A DNA stretch of 64,000 nucleotides from Bacillota bacterium. GTDB lineage: Bacteria; Bacillota; Dethiobacteria; DTU022. The notes beneath the pieces were generated by a model. It was not told where the DNA came from. It made no database searches and was given only the letters and a program-made list of their open reading frames with translations. A program made the translations under genes and the position numbers. The stretch spans positions 124,001 through 188,000 of the forward strand of contig JAWSUE010000004.1 of NCBI GenBank assembly GCA_033549065.1, read 5' to 3'. Below, piece by piece: positions 37,868 to 48,169 of this stretch; within the stretch, counting starts at the first letter, position 1, and the number at the start of each line of letters is the position of its first letter.

Positions 37868-38869
37868 TTAGTTGCCACCTGAGCTATAAAGCAGATAGAC
37901 AAGTGTAATGTATCCCAACAAGACAATCAAAGTATCAAATCCAAAACATAAAACGAATTTCCTGGAACGGTAAATAAGTCCAAAAATCATTACAGCAGTT
38001 AATAAAATTACAAATATGGCCGACATAAAATGAAAGTCAGATACATCATGTAAAAGAGGGCCCTGGCGATATACCAAATCAGTCAAAGATATAATAAACA
38101 GGTTCATGAAATTAGCGCCAAACACATTGGCAACAGCCATATCCAGATGCCTTAATTTTACAGCAGAAATAGTAGTTACTGTTTCCGGCAGAGATGTGCT
38201 GATTGCAAGAAATATTGAACCAACAAAAGTATGCCCAAGTTTGCTTTGGACTGCGATAATATCAGCTGCATCAGTCAGTAAAACACCGGCAGCTACGATA
38301 AAAACACCGGCTATAATAAAATGTAATAATGCCCTCCCTGCTGATAAAGATTTATCCTCTTCCTGTTGTTTAAGATAAGAATCTATGATATCAAGATTCT
38401 TTTTTTCGTAACGGAAAATCAACCTGCCACCAAAAATATATATAATTACAATTAATAACGTTTCTAAACCGATCCAACCTATACGGAGCTGTGTAATTCC
38501 GATCATCCCTATTGAAGCAAGACTGATAGTAATAATACTCATTGAAGCGGTAATAATGTGACCCTGCTTGATCCGGGAAGTTAAAGCGCTTCGCCCTTCC
38601 AGCAGGTCTATCAATGCCAGCAGAGCCAGGTTGTAAAGGCAGCTGCCTAAGATATTGCCCACCGCTAAATCAGGCGCATTGATTGCCGCAGCTCTGAATG
38701 TCGTAACCAGCTCAGGCATCGAAGTGGCCAACGGAAGCATTAATGCCCCTGCCCAGGCAGTTCCAAATCCGGTTTTATCAGCCACAACAGCTGCACTACC
38801 TGTAAGTTTACTGCCTGCGTATACAATGACTGCTGCACTGATCACAAATTGTAGCCAAGGGTTGACCAT
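37868..38869 (-). CDS. CaCA-family calcium/sodium exchanger
   Basis: This 333-residue membrane protein (about ten helices) has the two inverted alpha repeats of the family: LPLATSMPELVTTFRAA with GNILGSCLYN, and AISTSLPETVTTIS with ANVFGANFMN. The acidic residue in each repeat binds the cation. YrbG-like exchangers usually extrude calcium with sodium, but the substrate cannot be read from the sequence. The start ATG follows GGGAG. It lies upstream of rho. The 248 bp on its far side (38870-39117) hold no gene that I can see. Confidence 0.92.
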   Translation of the reverse strand: MVNPWLQFVISAAVIVYAGSKLTGSAAVVADKTGFGTAWAGALMLPLATSMPELVTTFRAAAINAPDLAVGNILGSCLYNLALLALIDLLEGRSALTSRIKQGHIITASMSIITISLASIGMIGITQLRIGWIGLETLLIVIIYIFGGRLIFRYEKKNLDIIDSYLKQQEEDKSLSAGRALLHFIIAGVFIVAAGVLLTDAADIIAVQSKLGHTFVGSIFLAISTSLPETVTTISAVKLRHLDMAVANVFGANFMNLFIISLTDLVYRQGPLLHDVSDFHFMSAIFVILLTAVMIFGLIYRSRKFVLCFGFDTLIVLLGYITLVYLLYSSGGN

Positions 38870-39117
38870 TTTTCTCCCATAAATAGCAACTTCATCAGAT
38901 TTCGCTTATATGTCATGAGATAATCAGCGAATTCGGATAGTCTTCCTTTATTAGGGGGATATTGTCCAGAGCTGGAATCAACTCAATTCAGGAAAGTCAG
39001 ACTGCATTATAACATGCAGAGTATAATTATCATCTATTCGATAGGGTAACATTCTCTACTTTCTGCTATTTTCCTTCTTTAAGATTTCAAAAATTGCTAA
39101 TATAGAAAAACAAAATA

Positions 39118-39741
39118 TCAGATAAAATCGCAATTAAAAAAAGGATTCAGAACTAATTCATCCTGGATCGTTGTAGCCGGACCATGACCAGGATAAATTA
39201 CGGTATCGGGCGGTAGTACGAGTATTTTTTCCCGAATACTGTTCATCAATTCGGAATATGAGCCTCCTGAAAGATCTGTTCGCCCGACAGAGCCAGAAAA
39301 TAAAGTATCTCCTGAAAATAGTGTATTACCTCCATAAAGACTCACTCCACCAGGCGTATGCCCTGGTGTTTCAATCACACTCAAGTTTGCTGTTCCGATC
39401 CTTACAATATCTCCTTCACCGATGAACCAATCAGGTTCAGGTTGTTTTCGTAATACCAGACCGAGACCATACCCCGGATTTTTGTAGATTTCAAGATCTT
39501 TTTTTGAAAGCAGTACAGGAGCGTTAAATTCTTCTTTTAATCTCCCATTTGCTGCAATGTGATCTATATGCCCGTGCGTGTTTATAATATATTGAACCTT
39601 AAGGTTGCTTTTTTTTATTTCTTCAATAATTCTCTTCCCTTCTGCCCCTGGGTCGATAACAGCGGCTTCCTTTGTGTCGGGACAGGAGACAATATAGCAA
39701 TTCGTTGCAAACATACTGACAGTTAAGCTATCAACATTCAT
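39118..39741 (-). CDS. Metallo-beta-lactamase-fold hydrolase (glyoxalase II-like)
   Basis: This 207-residue protein has the two-metal motif INTHGHIDHIAAN, TPGHTPGGVSLY, FSGDTLFSGSVGRTD and the last ligand YPGHGPATT. It resembles small GloB-type hydrolases widespread in Firmicutes, whose substrates are often unknown. It is shorter than true glyoxalase II and lacks the substrate-binding C-terminal domain. It is not the YycJ exonuclease expected at the end of a wal operon. Confidence 0.88.
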   Translation of the reverse strand: MNVDSLTVSMFATNCYIVSCPDTKEAAVIDPGAEGKRIIEEIKKSNLKVQYIINTHGHIDHIAANGRLKEEFNAPVLLSKKDLEIYKNPGYGLGLVLRKQPEPDWFIGEGDIVRIGTANLSVIETPGHTPGGVSLYGGNTLFSGDTLFSGSVGRTDLSGGSYSELMNSIREKILVLPPDTVIYPGHGPATTIQDELVLNPFFNCDFI

Positions 39742-39785
39742 AGCATAAATTACCTTTCATATTAAAATTAGATGTACAGATCATT

Positions 39786-40700
39786 TTACAATTCAAGAAT
39801 TTTACAAAAAGCAGGAAACAAATCTGTCAGTGAAACCAGTGATGCTTCCAATAGCTGGCGCACACTTTCATTACCAATGATCAACGCCGGTACCATATTC
39901 AGCGTATGCCCTTTGGTTGAAATATCCTCCAAATTGCCATGATCACTGGCAACTACTATCAAGGTATCTTCATAATTTATTTGATCAGCAAGATTAACGA
40001 TAAATCTGTCAAGCACAGAAACCACCCGGGCAGCTTCTTCTCTATCACCTAAATGGCCGGCAAGGTCACTTAAAAAATATTCGAAAAGTGAAAAGTCATA
40101 TGACTTACTAATCCCTGCAAGGCGAAATGCTGCTTCATCCGGAGTAAGTAAAGGCAAATTAAAACCCATTCGGTTGAGCACTTCATTTGTAATATCCATA
40201 TAAAGAGCTCTTCCGTTTAAGATATCATTAAGGCTGTGAAAATGAAGACCTCCATAATAAGAAATCAGTGTAGAGCAGGAATATCTGTTTCCAGGTAATC
40301 CTTTATTAAGCAAATCGAAAAATTGTGGCCGGTAAGCATTAATGAAGTTTGGTTTATAACCATTTATTTTTATCCGGCTATAGATTCCTTTCAGCGCCAG
40401 AAGTTTCCTCAGCCTGTCATTGGGGAATCCATTCAGGTGCCTGCCCAGAAATTTTGCCGCATTAACACCGGTGAATATGGAAGCCTGACCTGTTGCACTT
40501 TGTGGAGCACCTGGTACATTCAAGAGCGCATCGAGTCCAAATAAACTGGCTATTGAGCCCTGGAACCCTACTGTTGCTTCAACCAATTGTTTCCCGTTCA
40601 GGAGCTTTGATATGCCGGGGGTAGTACAGTATGAGAATGGATTATTCTCGTTTTCTTCACCAAGGCCTATACCATCTATAAAAATAAAAATGATTCGCAA
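39786..40700 (-). CDS. Alkaline phosphatase-superfamily metalloenzyme
   Basis: The 304-residue protein begins with the metal-binding IFIFIDGIGLGEENENNP and ends with VVASDHGNLEDISTKGHT, the two halves of the metal site in phosphoglycerate mutase-like enzymes. It is much shorter than independent phosphoglycerate mutase (about 510), lacking most of the phosphotransfer insert. I therefore call only the superfamily. The start is TTG eight bases after GGTGGCG. It is cotranscribed with htrA upstream. Confidence 0.8.
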   Translation of the reverse strand: MRIIFIFIDGIGLGEENENNPFSYCTTPGISKLLNGKQLVEATVGFQGSIASLFGLDALLNVPGAPQSATGQASIFTGVNAAKFLGRHLNGFPNDRLRKLLALKGIYSRIKINGYKPNFINAYRPQFFDLLNKGLPGNRYSCSTLISYYGGLHFHSLNDILNGRALYMDITNEVLNRMGFNLPLLTPDEAAFRLAGISKSYDFSLFEYFLSDLAGHLGDREEAARVVSVLDRFIVNLADQINYEDTLIVVASDHGNLEDISTKGHTLNMVPALIIGNESVRQLLEASLVSLTDLFPAFCKILEL

Positions 40701-40725
40701 AATCGCGACGCCACCTTACAGGGCT

Positions 40726-41913
40726 TTATTCATCACCTTCATCAGGTTGCTCTTCTTCAATAATTACCGGCTCAAACGATTCAGGACGCTCGCCCAGGGT
40801 CAGATTTGCCTGATTTATTATCCCGTCGCGATGATAAGTAATTACAACCGTGTCTCCGGGGTAATAAGCAAGAAGCCGATCAAAGAGTTGAGCAAGATAA
40901 TTTATACTTTGTCCATCGATTGCAACAATAATATCTCCTGTCATCAGGCCTGCCAGATCAGCTGCACTATCGGGAGCAATGTTAACAAGTAAGATGCCTC
41001 TTTGCGGTTCCCGATCGCCATAGTCAAGCCAATCCTCGACTACAATTCCCAGGTGAGGACGAAGAACCCTACCATATTCACGAAGATCAGAAACTACCCT
41101 TTTCACAGTATTGCTGGGGATAGAAAGACCGATTCCCTCAACACCGACCAATGCAATTTTCGCCGTATTAATACCGATTATTTCACCTTTTGTATTCACC
41201 AATGGGCCGCCACTGTTACCGGGATTGATCAGGGCATCAGTCTGAATAAAAGTATATGCATAATCACTGCCCGGTATCCTGACCTGCCTCTCGACTGCGC
41301 TTACGATTCCGGCTGTAACCGTTTGCTGAAAAAAGCCGAGAGGATTACCGATTGCCACTACTGACTCTCCAACCAGTACTTTCTCAGAATCACCCAAGGT
41401 CATAAAAACTAAACCTTCTGCTTCAATATGCAACAAAGCAAGATCGGTTAATGCATCAGAACCTATAAATTCAGCCTCATATTGTCCCTTGTTGGGGATA
41501 ACAACTGTTATTTTATCTGCATCTTCAACAACATGCTGATTGGTTACTATATAGCCATCTGAAGATATAAGGACACCCGAACCAGACTCATATTCCTGCA
41601 AATTTCTTTCCCCAAACCTTGTAACATAGATATGTTTTGTTACACCGACAACAGCAGGCATCACTCGATCGACGATACTGGCCAGGCTTTGTTCGGATTT
41701 CGGCAGATCTGGTTGGGGAGTTTCCGTCGCAGTATCATTAACACCAACAGGTCCTGTAACAAAATCTTCATTAGCCGGAGCCAGATAAAAGGTAAAGAGT
41801 CCATATACAAGTATAGCTCCGAGCAGCAAACCAAGAATACCAAAAGAAAGGTATCCTATAAACGACCAAAACCTACTTCGTGATGATCGTACGCAATCGT
41901 AATTGTTATCCAT
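40726..41913 (-). CDS. htrA: HtrA-like membrane-anchored serine protease
   Basis: This 395-residue protease acts outside the membrane in protein quality control. One N-terminal membrane segment (about residues 15-42) is followed by a trypsin-like domain with His in VTNQHVVED, Asp in ALTDLALLHI and Ser in NPGNSGGPLVN, then one PDZ domain (RGILLVNIAPDSAADLAG) and an acidic tail. Its place after the wal genes matches B. subtilis htrC (yyxA), though murA sits between here. Confidence 0.95.
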   Translation of the reverse strand: MDNNYDCVRSSRSRFWSFIGYLSFGILGLLLGAILVYGLFTFYLAPANEDFVTGPVGVNDTATETPQPDLPKSEQSLASIVDRVMPAVVGVTKHIYVTRFGERNLQEYESGSGVLISSDGYIVTNQHVVEDADKITVVIPNKGQYEAEFIGSDALTDLALLHIEAEGLVFMTLGDSEKVLVGESVVAIGNPLGFFQQTVTAGIVSAVERQVRIPGSDYAYTFIQTDALINPGNSGGPLVNTKGEIIGINTAKIALVGVEGIGLSIPSNTVKRVVSDLREYGRVLRPHLGIVVEDWLDYGDREPQRGILLVNIAPDSAADLAGLMTGDIIVAIDGQSINYLAQLFDRLLAYYPGDTVVITYHRDGIINQANLTLGERPESFEPVIIEEEQPDEGDE

Positions 41914-41964
41914 TTAATGATATCCCCTTTTTATTTCTATGCGTTATACTTCAGAAACTTCATC

Positions 41965-43254
41965 TTAATCAGCGTTACCAGACATCTGAGTTATTTCAGT
42001 TTCTGTAACCCTCTGTATAGATGCACCTAATGATATTAATTTTTTATCAAACTTTTCGTAACCGCGATCTACATGCTCTATATCATTAACCTGGCTTTCT
42101 CCTTCAGCTATCAAGGCTGCAATTACAAGGGCTGCCCCCGATCTGAGATCAGGTGCACTAACAGGGGCACCCGAGAGTTTGTATCCACCTTCTACAAGGG
42201 CAGTTCTTCCTTCAACCTTGATGTGAGCCCCCATCCTTTTCAATTCATCAACATAATTATATCGCCCATCGAATACATTTTCAGTCACGACGCTAAGTCC
42301 CTTAGCTGCTGACAACAAAACCATGGCCGGTGGTTGTAAATCTGTGGGAAACCCGGGATAGGGAAAAGTTTTTAAATCTGCAGGCCGAATCGGTTCAGTT
42401 CCATCAACAATTATACGTTCTGGCTCAACCTTAACTCTTATGCCTATTTCCCGCAGTTTGGCAGTTATCGCTTCAAGGTGTTTCGGAATAACGTCCTCAA
42501 CTGTTACCACTCCTCTTGAAGCTGCAGCAGCAAACATGAAAGTACCGGCTTCGATACGATCAGGAATTACTGTATGACGGGCACCATTAAACTTTTTTAT
42601 GCCATCAATTCTAATAACATCAGTACCTGCACCACGAATTTTTGCTCCCATTGCATTCAAGAAGTTTGCAACATCTACAATTTCAGGTTCTTTTGCAACA
42701 TTCTCCAGTACTGTCCTACCTTCTGCTACCGCTGCAGCAAACATAAGATTAACTGTAGCCCCAATACTGACAACATCAAGATAGATATTGGCACCAACCA
42801 GCTTGCCAGCAGACAGCGTTATCATCCCGTGTTCAATTTCAATATCTGCACCTAATGCTGAAAAACCCTTAAGATGCTGATCTATCGGGCGGGGACCCAA
42901 ATCACATCCACCGGGTATCGGAACTTCAGCACGACCGAACCTGGCTAAAAGACTTCCCATAAAATAATATGAAGCCCTCATTTTTTTAACAAGGTCATAT
43001 GAGGGAGCAACTTTTGATAGATTACCCGGGGTCATCTCAACGGCATCTCTTCCCCTGCGGCGAATCGCGACACCCAGGTTTTCCAGTATATTTATCATAG
43101 TGCGAACATCAGTTATATCAGGTAGATTTTCAATTAGTACCGTTTCTGAAGATAATATTGCTGCCGGCAGTATGGCTACTGCAGTATTTTTCGAACCACT
43201 AATTTTTACTTTCCCTTTCAGGTTGGTGTTACCTTTGATTATGTATTTATCCAT
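41965..43254 (-). CDS. murA: UDP-N-acetylglucosamine 1-carboxyvinyltransferase
   Basis: MurA transfers enolpyruvate from PEP to UDP-GlcNAc in the first committed step of peptidoglycan synthesis. The 429-residue protein has KISGSKNTAVAILPAA at the start and the catalytic cysteine in PGGCDLGPRP, so fosfomycin sensitivity is expected. ATG 43254, five bases after GGAGG, is the start; an open frame extends upstream but is not family-like. It lies just after yycI, so it may share control by WalRK. Confidence 0.96.
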   Translation of the reverse strand: MDKYIIKGNTNLKGKVKISGSKNTAVAILPAAILSSETVLIENLPDITDVRTMINILENLGVAIRRRGRDAVEMTPGNLSKVAPSYDLVKKMRASYYFMGSLLARFGRAEVPIPGGCDLGPRPIDQHLKGFSALGADIEIEHGMITLSAGKLVGANIYLDVVSIGATVNLMFAAAVAEGRTVLENVAKEPEIVDVANFLNAMGAKIRGAGTDVIRIDGIKKFNGARHTVIPDRIEAGTFMFAAAASRGVVTVEDVIPKHLEAITAKLREIGIRVKVEPERIIVDGTEPIRPADLKTFPYPGFPTDLQPPAMVLLSAAKGLSVVTENVFDGRYNYVDELKRMGAHIKVEGRTALVEGGYKLSGAPVSAPDLRSGAALVIAALIAEGESQVNDIEHVDRGYEKFDKKLISLGASIQRVTETEITQMSGNAD

Positions 43255-43306
43255 TGGAACCTCCATTGTCATTATACCACTAGATAAAAATAGCATGATA
43301 TCGCTT

Positions 43307-44200
43307 CTATGGCAATTGATCAGGAATAATTGTTGTATCCTGTTCAAGATTACCGGTAAATGCATTGATATAAAACCGTTTGTTATTATCCAGCACGATA
43401 CGCCATACAGGTGGTATCTCCCATTTTTCAGCATCATATTCAACACTGAAAAATCCGAGATTTATCTGTTTTATAGTTCTCGGCTCCGCACTGGCCCCGA
43501 TCTCATGAACCATATTTGTTAAAGCCTCGAGCGCTGAAATAACCTCAATTTCTCTGAAGGGAAACCGTTCTTCCAAATCAAGCCAGAATGTTTCTACTGA
43601 ACTAACCTGACCATTAGTGATGAAAACTTTAAGCTGGCTTGCATATACAGCTGTATTGTCAATCAACTGGTAATAATGAATGATATATTCTTTATCATCT
43701 TTTACTTCAATATAATCATATTGTATACCTTGTGGGTAGAGGTCTTTCGACTTAAGAAAGCTTTCGACTAACGATAAAAGCTCTCTTTCTTCGATAGCTG
43801 TAATATCATGCTCGGTAATTATAGCAGAAGGTATGAATATAGTCTGTATGAAACCGTTTGGATGAATAGCAACCTGCTCATCGTCAAGCTTACAGTATGT
43901 AACATTATCTGAAAAGTCAATTTCAGCCCCACCTTCAATAAACCTGGCAAGTAATATCCTCTGAACATTCTGGTCCGGAGTGACTGTTAAAAAGTCACTG
44001 GTCTGAACTGCCCTGTTGATCGCTGTATCAAGAAAGTAATTATTATGATTCAAAAAGACCTCAGCTATACGTTGATCCTCAACAGTTACTGCTACCCGGG
44101 TTAACCGTCCGAAGTCAGGCCAAAACAGGTGATAACTCATAAATAGGTTGAGCCCTGTAAAAGCAACAATTAAAATAAGTTTAGCCCGGCCCAGGTTCAT
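43307..44200 (-). CDS. yycI: WalRK regulator YycI
   Basis: YycI is a membrane-anchored extracytoplasmic protein that, with YycH, holds WalK in check. The 297-residue protein has one N-terminal membrane segment (about 7-27) and an all-extracellular remainder. Identification rests on size, topology and position (walR-walK-yycH-yycI) with weak sequence similarity, including GEYDAEKWEIPPVWRI-like features near the C-terminus. It ends in TAG. Confidence 0.82.
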   Translation of the reverse strand: MNLGRAKLILIVAFTGLNLFMSYHLFWPDFGRLTRVAVTVEDQRIAEVFLNHNNYFLDTAINRAVQTSDFLTVTPDQNVQRILLARFIEGGAEIDFSDNVTYCKLDDEQVAIHPNGFIQTIFIPSAIITEHDITAIEERELLSLVESFLKSKDLYPQGIQYDYIEVKDDKEYIIHYYQLIDNTAVYASQLKVFITNGQVSSVETFWLDLEERFPFREIEVISALEALTNMVHEIGASAEPRTIKQINLGFFSVEYDAEKWEIPPVWRIVLDNNKRFYINAFTGNLEQDTTIIPDQLP

Positions 44201-45540
44201 AACATATCCTCCTCACTGAGCAGGATCAAAGTTTCTGCAGATAGATAAAACTTTTCTCCGTTAAGTTGAACAAACCATACCGGGACACCACGCATAGATG
44301 TTACAGAACCGGCAATAGCATAACCAAGACTCATTGCTTCGAGGCTCAATTCGGCATTAAATCCAGGAAAACGTTCTTCAAAATAATTCAGTGCTGAAAT
44401 TAAGGCTTCGGTCCATGGCGCAGCTGGAAAAAACTTTTCACTACTATCAGTTGTGCTAACAACATTGAATACGGATCTCGTGTAGCTTACTAGCCCTAAA
44501 TCATTAAAAATAGCTCTGGTTGCCTGATTAGTAAATAATGGTAACCCTTCGTGGTACATGATCCATTCAGTTGAATAATACGATGTCCTGGCTCGTCTGA
44601 TCAATTTTACTTCTTCAAGCCGTAACCCTACCGGCCAGCCACCGTGATATGAAAGGTAGTTGCCTCCTGCCAGTAACGCCGTATTGTACGAAAAGGTTGA
44701 TTGCCCATTTTCAATCTGGGGGTTCGAGAATAACAAGCCTGTATAAGTCAACCTTAACCCTTTATCACCATCGGTATATATAACGCCACCGTCTCTTTCC
44801 TCAATAATTCGTGCCAGGCTGTAATCAACAAAAAAAGTTTTTAGGAGTAATTCACGATCAAGCTGCTCAGTTCTTACAGCCAGATCATCAAGGTAAACTG
44901 ATTCTTGTGAAAGGTATATAGGCCGAACAACCCTGATTTGTCTGCCTGTAAGGTCAGCCACCAAACTCTCTGTAATAAAAACTTGAGTTAATTTACTACT
45001 CAGGTTGATAGACGAAACAGTTTCCATGAACTGTTCATAAGGAGCTTCTTTAATAATTAAGTATATCTCTTCCTCGCTATCTTCTATAATGCTCAACCAC
45101 AAAGATTCTTCAAGGCAATGAATCTCGATCTTTTTAATAAGCATCGGTAAAGCAGAATTAAGCCAAGGAGTTTCTTCACCCACAGGTAAAAGTGGGTCAA
45201 AATAATACGTATAACAGGGTTCTTTTTCAGTTGGTAACGAGGAGAATTCTTGATCAAGATCTGGATCGGTGTTTTGGAGGAGAACAGATAATCCATCCCA
45301 TAATACCTCATAAGCACTTTCATTTTCTCGGAGTAGATAAAACATCTCTTCTTCAAACACTGCGATCTGCGATGGGCTTATAATCTGTTCTAATTGACGA
45401 GGCTGTTCTACCTCTATTTGCTCATAAATATCTTCTACAATGAGCTCCGCAGGGTGCTTCCCATACCAAAGCTGATATGTAAGATACAAACTTAACACTA
45501 CCAGAAAAATTAACAGAACAGATTTAATTCGCTCGACCAT
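44197..45540 (-). CDS. yycH: WalRK regulator YycH
   Basis: This 447-residue protein has one N-terminal membrane segment (about 6-22) and a long extracytoplasmic part, as in YycH. Sequence conservation in the family is low, so the call depends mainly on place and shape. It overlaps yycI by four bases. The start ATG follows GAGGG. Confidence 0.82.
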   Translation of the reverse strand: MVERIKSVLLIFLVVLSLYLTYQLWYGKHPAELIVEDIYEQIEVEQPRQLEQIISPSQIAVFEEEMFYLLRENESAYEVLWDGLSVLLQNTDPDLDQEFSSLPTEKEPCYTYYFDPLLPVGEETPWLNSALPMLIKKIEIHCLEESLWLSIIEDSEEEIYLIIKEAPYEQFMETVSSINLSSKLTQVFITESLVADLTGRQIRVVRPIYLSQESVYLDDLAVRTEQLDRELLLKTFFVDYSLARIIEERDGGVIYTDGDKGLRLTYTGLLFSNPQIENGQSTFSYNTALLAGGNYLSYHGGWPVGLRLEEVKLIRRARTSYYSTEWIMYHEGLPLFTNQATRAIFNDLGLVSYTRSVFNVVSTTDSSEKFFPAAPWTEALISALNYFEERFPGFNAELSLEAMSLGYAIAGSVTSMRGVPVWFVQLNGEKFYLSAETLILLSEEDML

Positions 45541-45541
45541 T

Positions 45542-47335
45542 CTATAAACCCTCTACTTCTGAGATTAGCGGAAGTGTAAACCACACTTTAGTCCCCGCTC
45601 CAACAATGCTCTCAACCCAAATTTTACCCCCGTGAGCTTCAACTACTTTACGGGCAATAGAAAGCCCCAAACCAGTCCCTCCATAATCACGGCTTCGCGT
45701 TTTTTCAACCCTATAAAATCTTTCAAATATTCTGGGCAATTCATTATCCGGTATACCTATTCCGTTGTCTTCTATAAGCACCTTGATTAAATCTCCTTCC
45801 AGAAACGCGTCGATAATGACCGCCCCCGCAGAGGAAGTATATTTCACAGCATTATTTAGAAGATTTGAGAAGACACGCATAACTTTATCACGATCTATAT
45901 ATACCATCGGCAAGTTATCTTTAATATTTATTTGAAATTGTGGGAGTTCGGTTCCTAATTTCTGCTTGACCTGATCTACTGCCTCCAATGAAAGATCACG
46001 CAGATCTACATTTGATCTTTGCCAGTCTACCCGTTCAGAATCAATTTGAGAAAGTACCAAGAGATCTCGCACCATGCTGACCATTCGCTCAGTTTCTTTG
46101 GAAAGTATATTAAGAAACCGGTTGCGCACTTCAGGTTCATCAGCAGCTCCGTCCAGTAGTGTTTCCACATAGCTTTTGACTGTGGTAAGAGGGGTTCGTA
46201 ATTCGTGGGATACGTCAGCCACAAACTCTTCCTGCCGTCTGGTCAATTCTCTTTCCCTGGTTACATCATGGAGGACAATTAAAGTGCCGTCGAGTTTACC
46301 TTTGTCCACCTTAAAAGGGGCAACCTTAACCTGCATAATATGTTCGGGATTATAACCGGAAATCTCTGCTGTTAATGGCTTCTGCTTTCGGATAAATTGC
46401 TTCGTAGCTTCCGATCCAATGAGATTACGGAGAAGATTAAACCCTGAACGATTAAGCGCAGGAATGTTTAAATTAATCATTTTCATTAAACGTCTTGCTG
46501 AAGGATTGATCTGAATAAGGTAACCTTTGCCATCTAGCGCGGCCACACCATCGCTCATGTTATTAATTATCGCTTCAACTTTACTTTTCTCTGATGACAT
46601 CTCATTGATTGTGTAACTGAGCTGATCGGCCAAATAATTGAATGTTTCCCCTAAACGTCCAATCTCATCAGCTGTCTGGACATCGATCTTTCTGGAAAAA
46701 TCTCCTCTCGCCATGTTGAAAGCTTGATCGGTAACATCCTTGATCGGAATAGTGATAGTTCTGGTTAATACTAAACCTAACAAGAAACTTACCACCAATG
46801 CCAGAATAACTCCAGTTAATAAAATTGTTTTAACTTCATTCAAAGTATCGTCAACAGGTTTTAAGGAACCACTCAGATATATAACGCCTAAAGTATTGTG
46901 ATCGTTTTGTATCGGATAAGCCAGGAAGTATCTTCTTTCTGAGGATGCCGGATCATATCGTATGTTATCACTTTGATGACCGGTTAGCGCACGGGTAATC
47001 TCATCTCTAATCAACCTACGGCCCAATAAAGCCTGACTTCCGGATGTTCCAACTATATGAGCAAAATTATCGAGGATTATTATTTCCATTTCATATAAAT
47101 CCCTGAAATCCCTGGCTAGCCTTACAGTATCTTCAGCCCAACCTTCTCCGTCCCCACTCGACGAAGGGATCATGAAAGCAGAAAGAAGCCTGGCCTGATT
47201 TTCAAGGCTTTCTTTATAGTTCCGCAAGTAATATTGTTCCAGTGATTGAACAAGATACACGCTGATCAATTGCAGTGAGAAGAGGATCAGCATTATATAA
47301 ATAAAAATTATTTTCCACTGGAGGCTGTTAAACAT
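45542..47335 (-). CDS. walK: Sensor histidine kinase WalK
   Basis: WalK controls cell wall metabolism through WalR. The 597-residue protein has two membrane segments (about 8-28 and 170-190) around an extracellular sensor domain, then HAMP, a PAS domain (VAALDGKGYLIQINPSA), HisKA with phosphoacceptor His in DVSHELRTPLTTVKSY and HATPase_c (DNGIGIPDNELPRIFERF, GGTGLGLSI). The start is ATG 47335, four bases after GGAGG, overlapping the walR stop. It ends in TAG. Confidence 0.96.
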   Translation of the reverse strand: MFNSLQWKIIFIYIMLILFSLQLISVYLVQSLEQYYLRNYKESLENQARLLSAFMIPSSSGDGEGWAEDTVRLARDFRDLYEMEIIILDNFAHIVGTSGSQALLGRRLIRDEITRALTGHQSDNIRYDPASSERRYFLAYPIQNDHNTLGVIYLSGSLKPVDDTLNEVKTILLTGVILALVVSFLLGLVLTRTITIPIKDVTDQAFNMARGDFSRKIDVQTADEIGRLGETFNYLADQLSYTINEMSSEKSKVEAIINNMSDGVAALDGKGYLIQINPSARRLMKMINLNIPALNRSGFNLLRNLIGSEATKQFIRKQKPLTAEISGYNPEHIMQVKVAPFKVDKGKLDGTLIVLHDVTRERELTRRQEEFVADVSHELRTPLTTVKSYVETLLDGAADEPEVRNRFLNILSKETERMVSMVRDLLVLSQIDSERVDWQRSNVDLRDLSLEAVDQVKQKLGTELPQFQINIKDNLPMVYIDRDKVMRVFSNLLNNAVKYTSSAGAVIIDAFLEGDLIKVLIEDNGIGIPDNELPRIFERFYRVEKTRSRDYGGTGLGLSIARKVVEAHGGKIWVESIVGAGTKVWFTLPLISEVEGL

Positions 47336-47336
47336 T

Positions 47337-48029
47337 TTACCTCCGCCTGAAATAATAACCGACACCCCTCTTTGTATAAATGTACTCCGGTTTTGCCGGA
47401 TTGCTTTCCAGTTTTTCCCTTAATCTTCTGATCGTGACGTCGACAGTTCGTTCATCACCTATATAATCATACCCCCAAACCTGATTAAGCAATTGTTCCC
47501 TGCTGAACACATGTCCGGGTTTCTTCATTAAATATACCAGTAAATTATATTCTCGAAGCGTTAGCTCGACTGGTATATCCTGGATATATACCTGAACTTC
47601 ATCTAAATCAACGGAAATAGCACCTGCTTTAATCTTTCCTTTTATCTGTTCAGCCCTGGTAGATTTTGGTATACCCCGCCTCATAATAGCTTTTATTCTG
47701 GCAATCACTTCCCGGGAGCTGAATGGCTTTGTTACATAATCATCCGCGCCTAGATCGAGACCAAGAATTTTATCCATTTCCATTTCCTTTGCTGTGAGCA
47801 TAATGATCGGTGTGTCATATTTCAATCTTATTTCCCTGCAAACTGTATAACCATCTTTTTGAGGCATCATAATATCAAGGATAATAAGATCAGGAGATTC
47901 ACTTTCAACCAGTTGAAGCGCTTCTTCACCATTAAATGCTGTTATTACATGGTACCCTTCCTTCTCAAGGTTATACTTTAAGATCTCAACTATAGGCTTT
48001 TCATCATCAACAACCAGTATTCTCGACAT
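47337..48029 (-). CDS. walR: Response regulator WalR
   Basis: WalR is an OmpR/PhoB-type regulator. The product of about 230 residues has a receiver domain (ILVVDDEKPIVEIL, phosphoacceptor Asp in LIILDIMMPQKDG, TKPFSSREV) and a winged-helix DNA-binding domain ending in YTKRGVGYYFRR. The frame stays open upstream to 48164, but the ATG at 48029, nine bases after GGAG, gives the normal N-terminus MSRILVVDD. The G5/M23 peptidase gene, a possible target, is upstream. Confidence 0.96.
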   Translation of the reverse strand: MSRILVVDDEKPIVEILKYNLEKEGYHVITAFNGEEALQLVESESPDLIILDIMMPQKDGYTVCREIRLKYDTPIIMLTAKEMEMDKILGLDLGADDYVTKPFSSREVIARIKAIMRRGIPKSTRAEQIKGKIKAGAISVDLDEVQVYIQDIPVELTLREYNLLVYLMKKPGHVFSREQLLNQVWGYDYIGDERTVDVTIRRLREKLESNPAKPEYIYTKRGVGYYFRRR

Positions 48030-48121
48030 ATTTTTGTTCTCCATAATATATGATTGTAAACTAGAAAATTCGCCTCTGTGGAGAAAAATACCTTCTGACG
48101 AATAATGCCGGCTACACAAGT

Positions 48122-48152
48122 AAGCCGCCTGCGAAATCTGACAGGGCGGCTT
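48122..48152 (-). other. Strong hairpin between the G5/M23 peptidase gene and walR
   Basis: AAGCCGCC pairs with GGCGGCTT around a loop with a further CTG/CAG pair. No T run follows on the minus strand, so it is not a standard intrinsic terminator. It may mark a Rho-dependent end or an RNA processing site. Confidence 0.5.
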
Positions 48153-48169
48153 CCAATTATACAAATAAC

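Noticed and set aside
39118-39741. YycJ/WalJ exonuclease of the wal operon
   Set aside because: The protein is a short GloB-type hydrolase with a THGHIDH motif and differs from YycJ in length and sequence.
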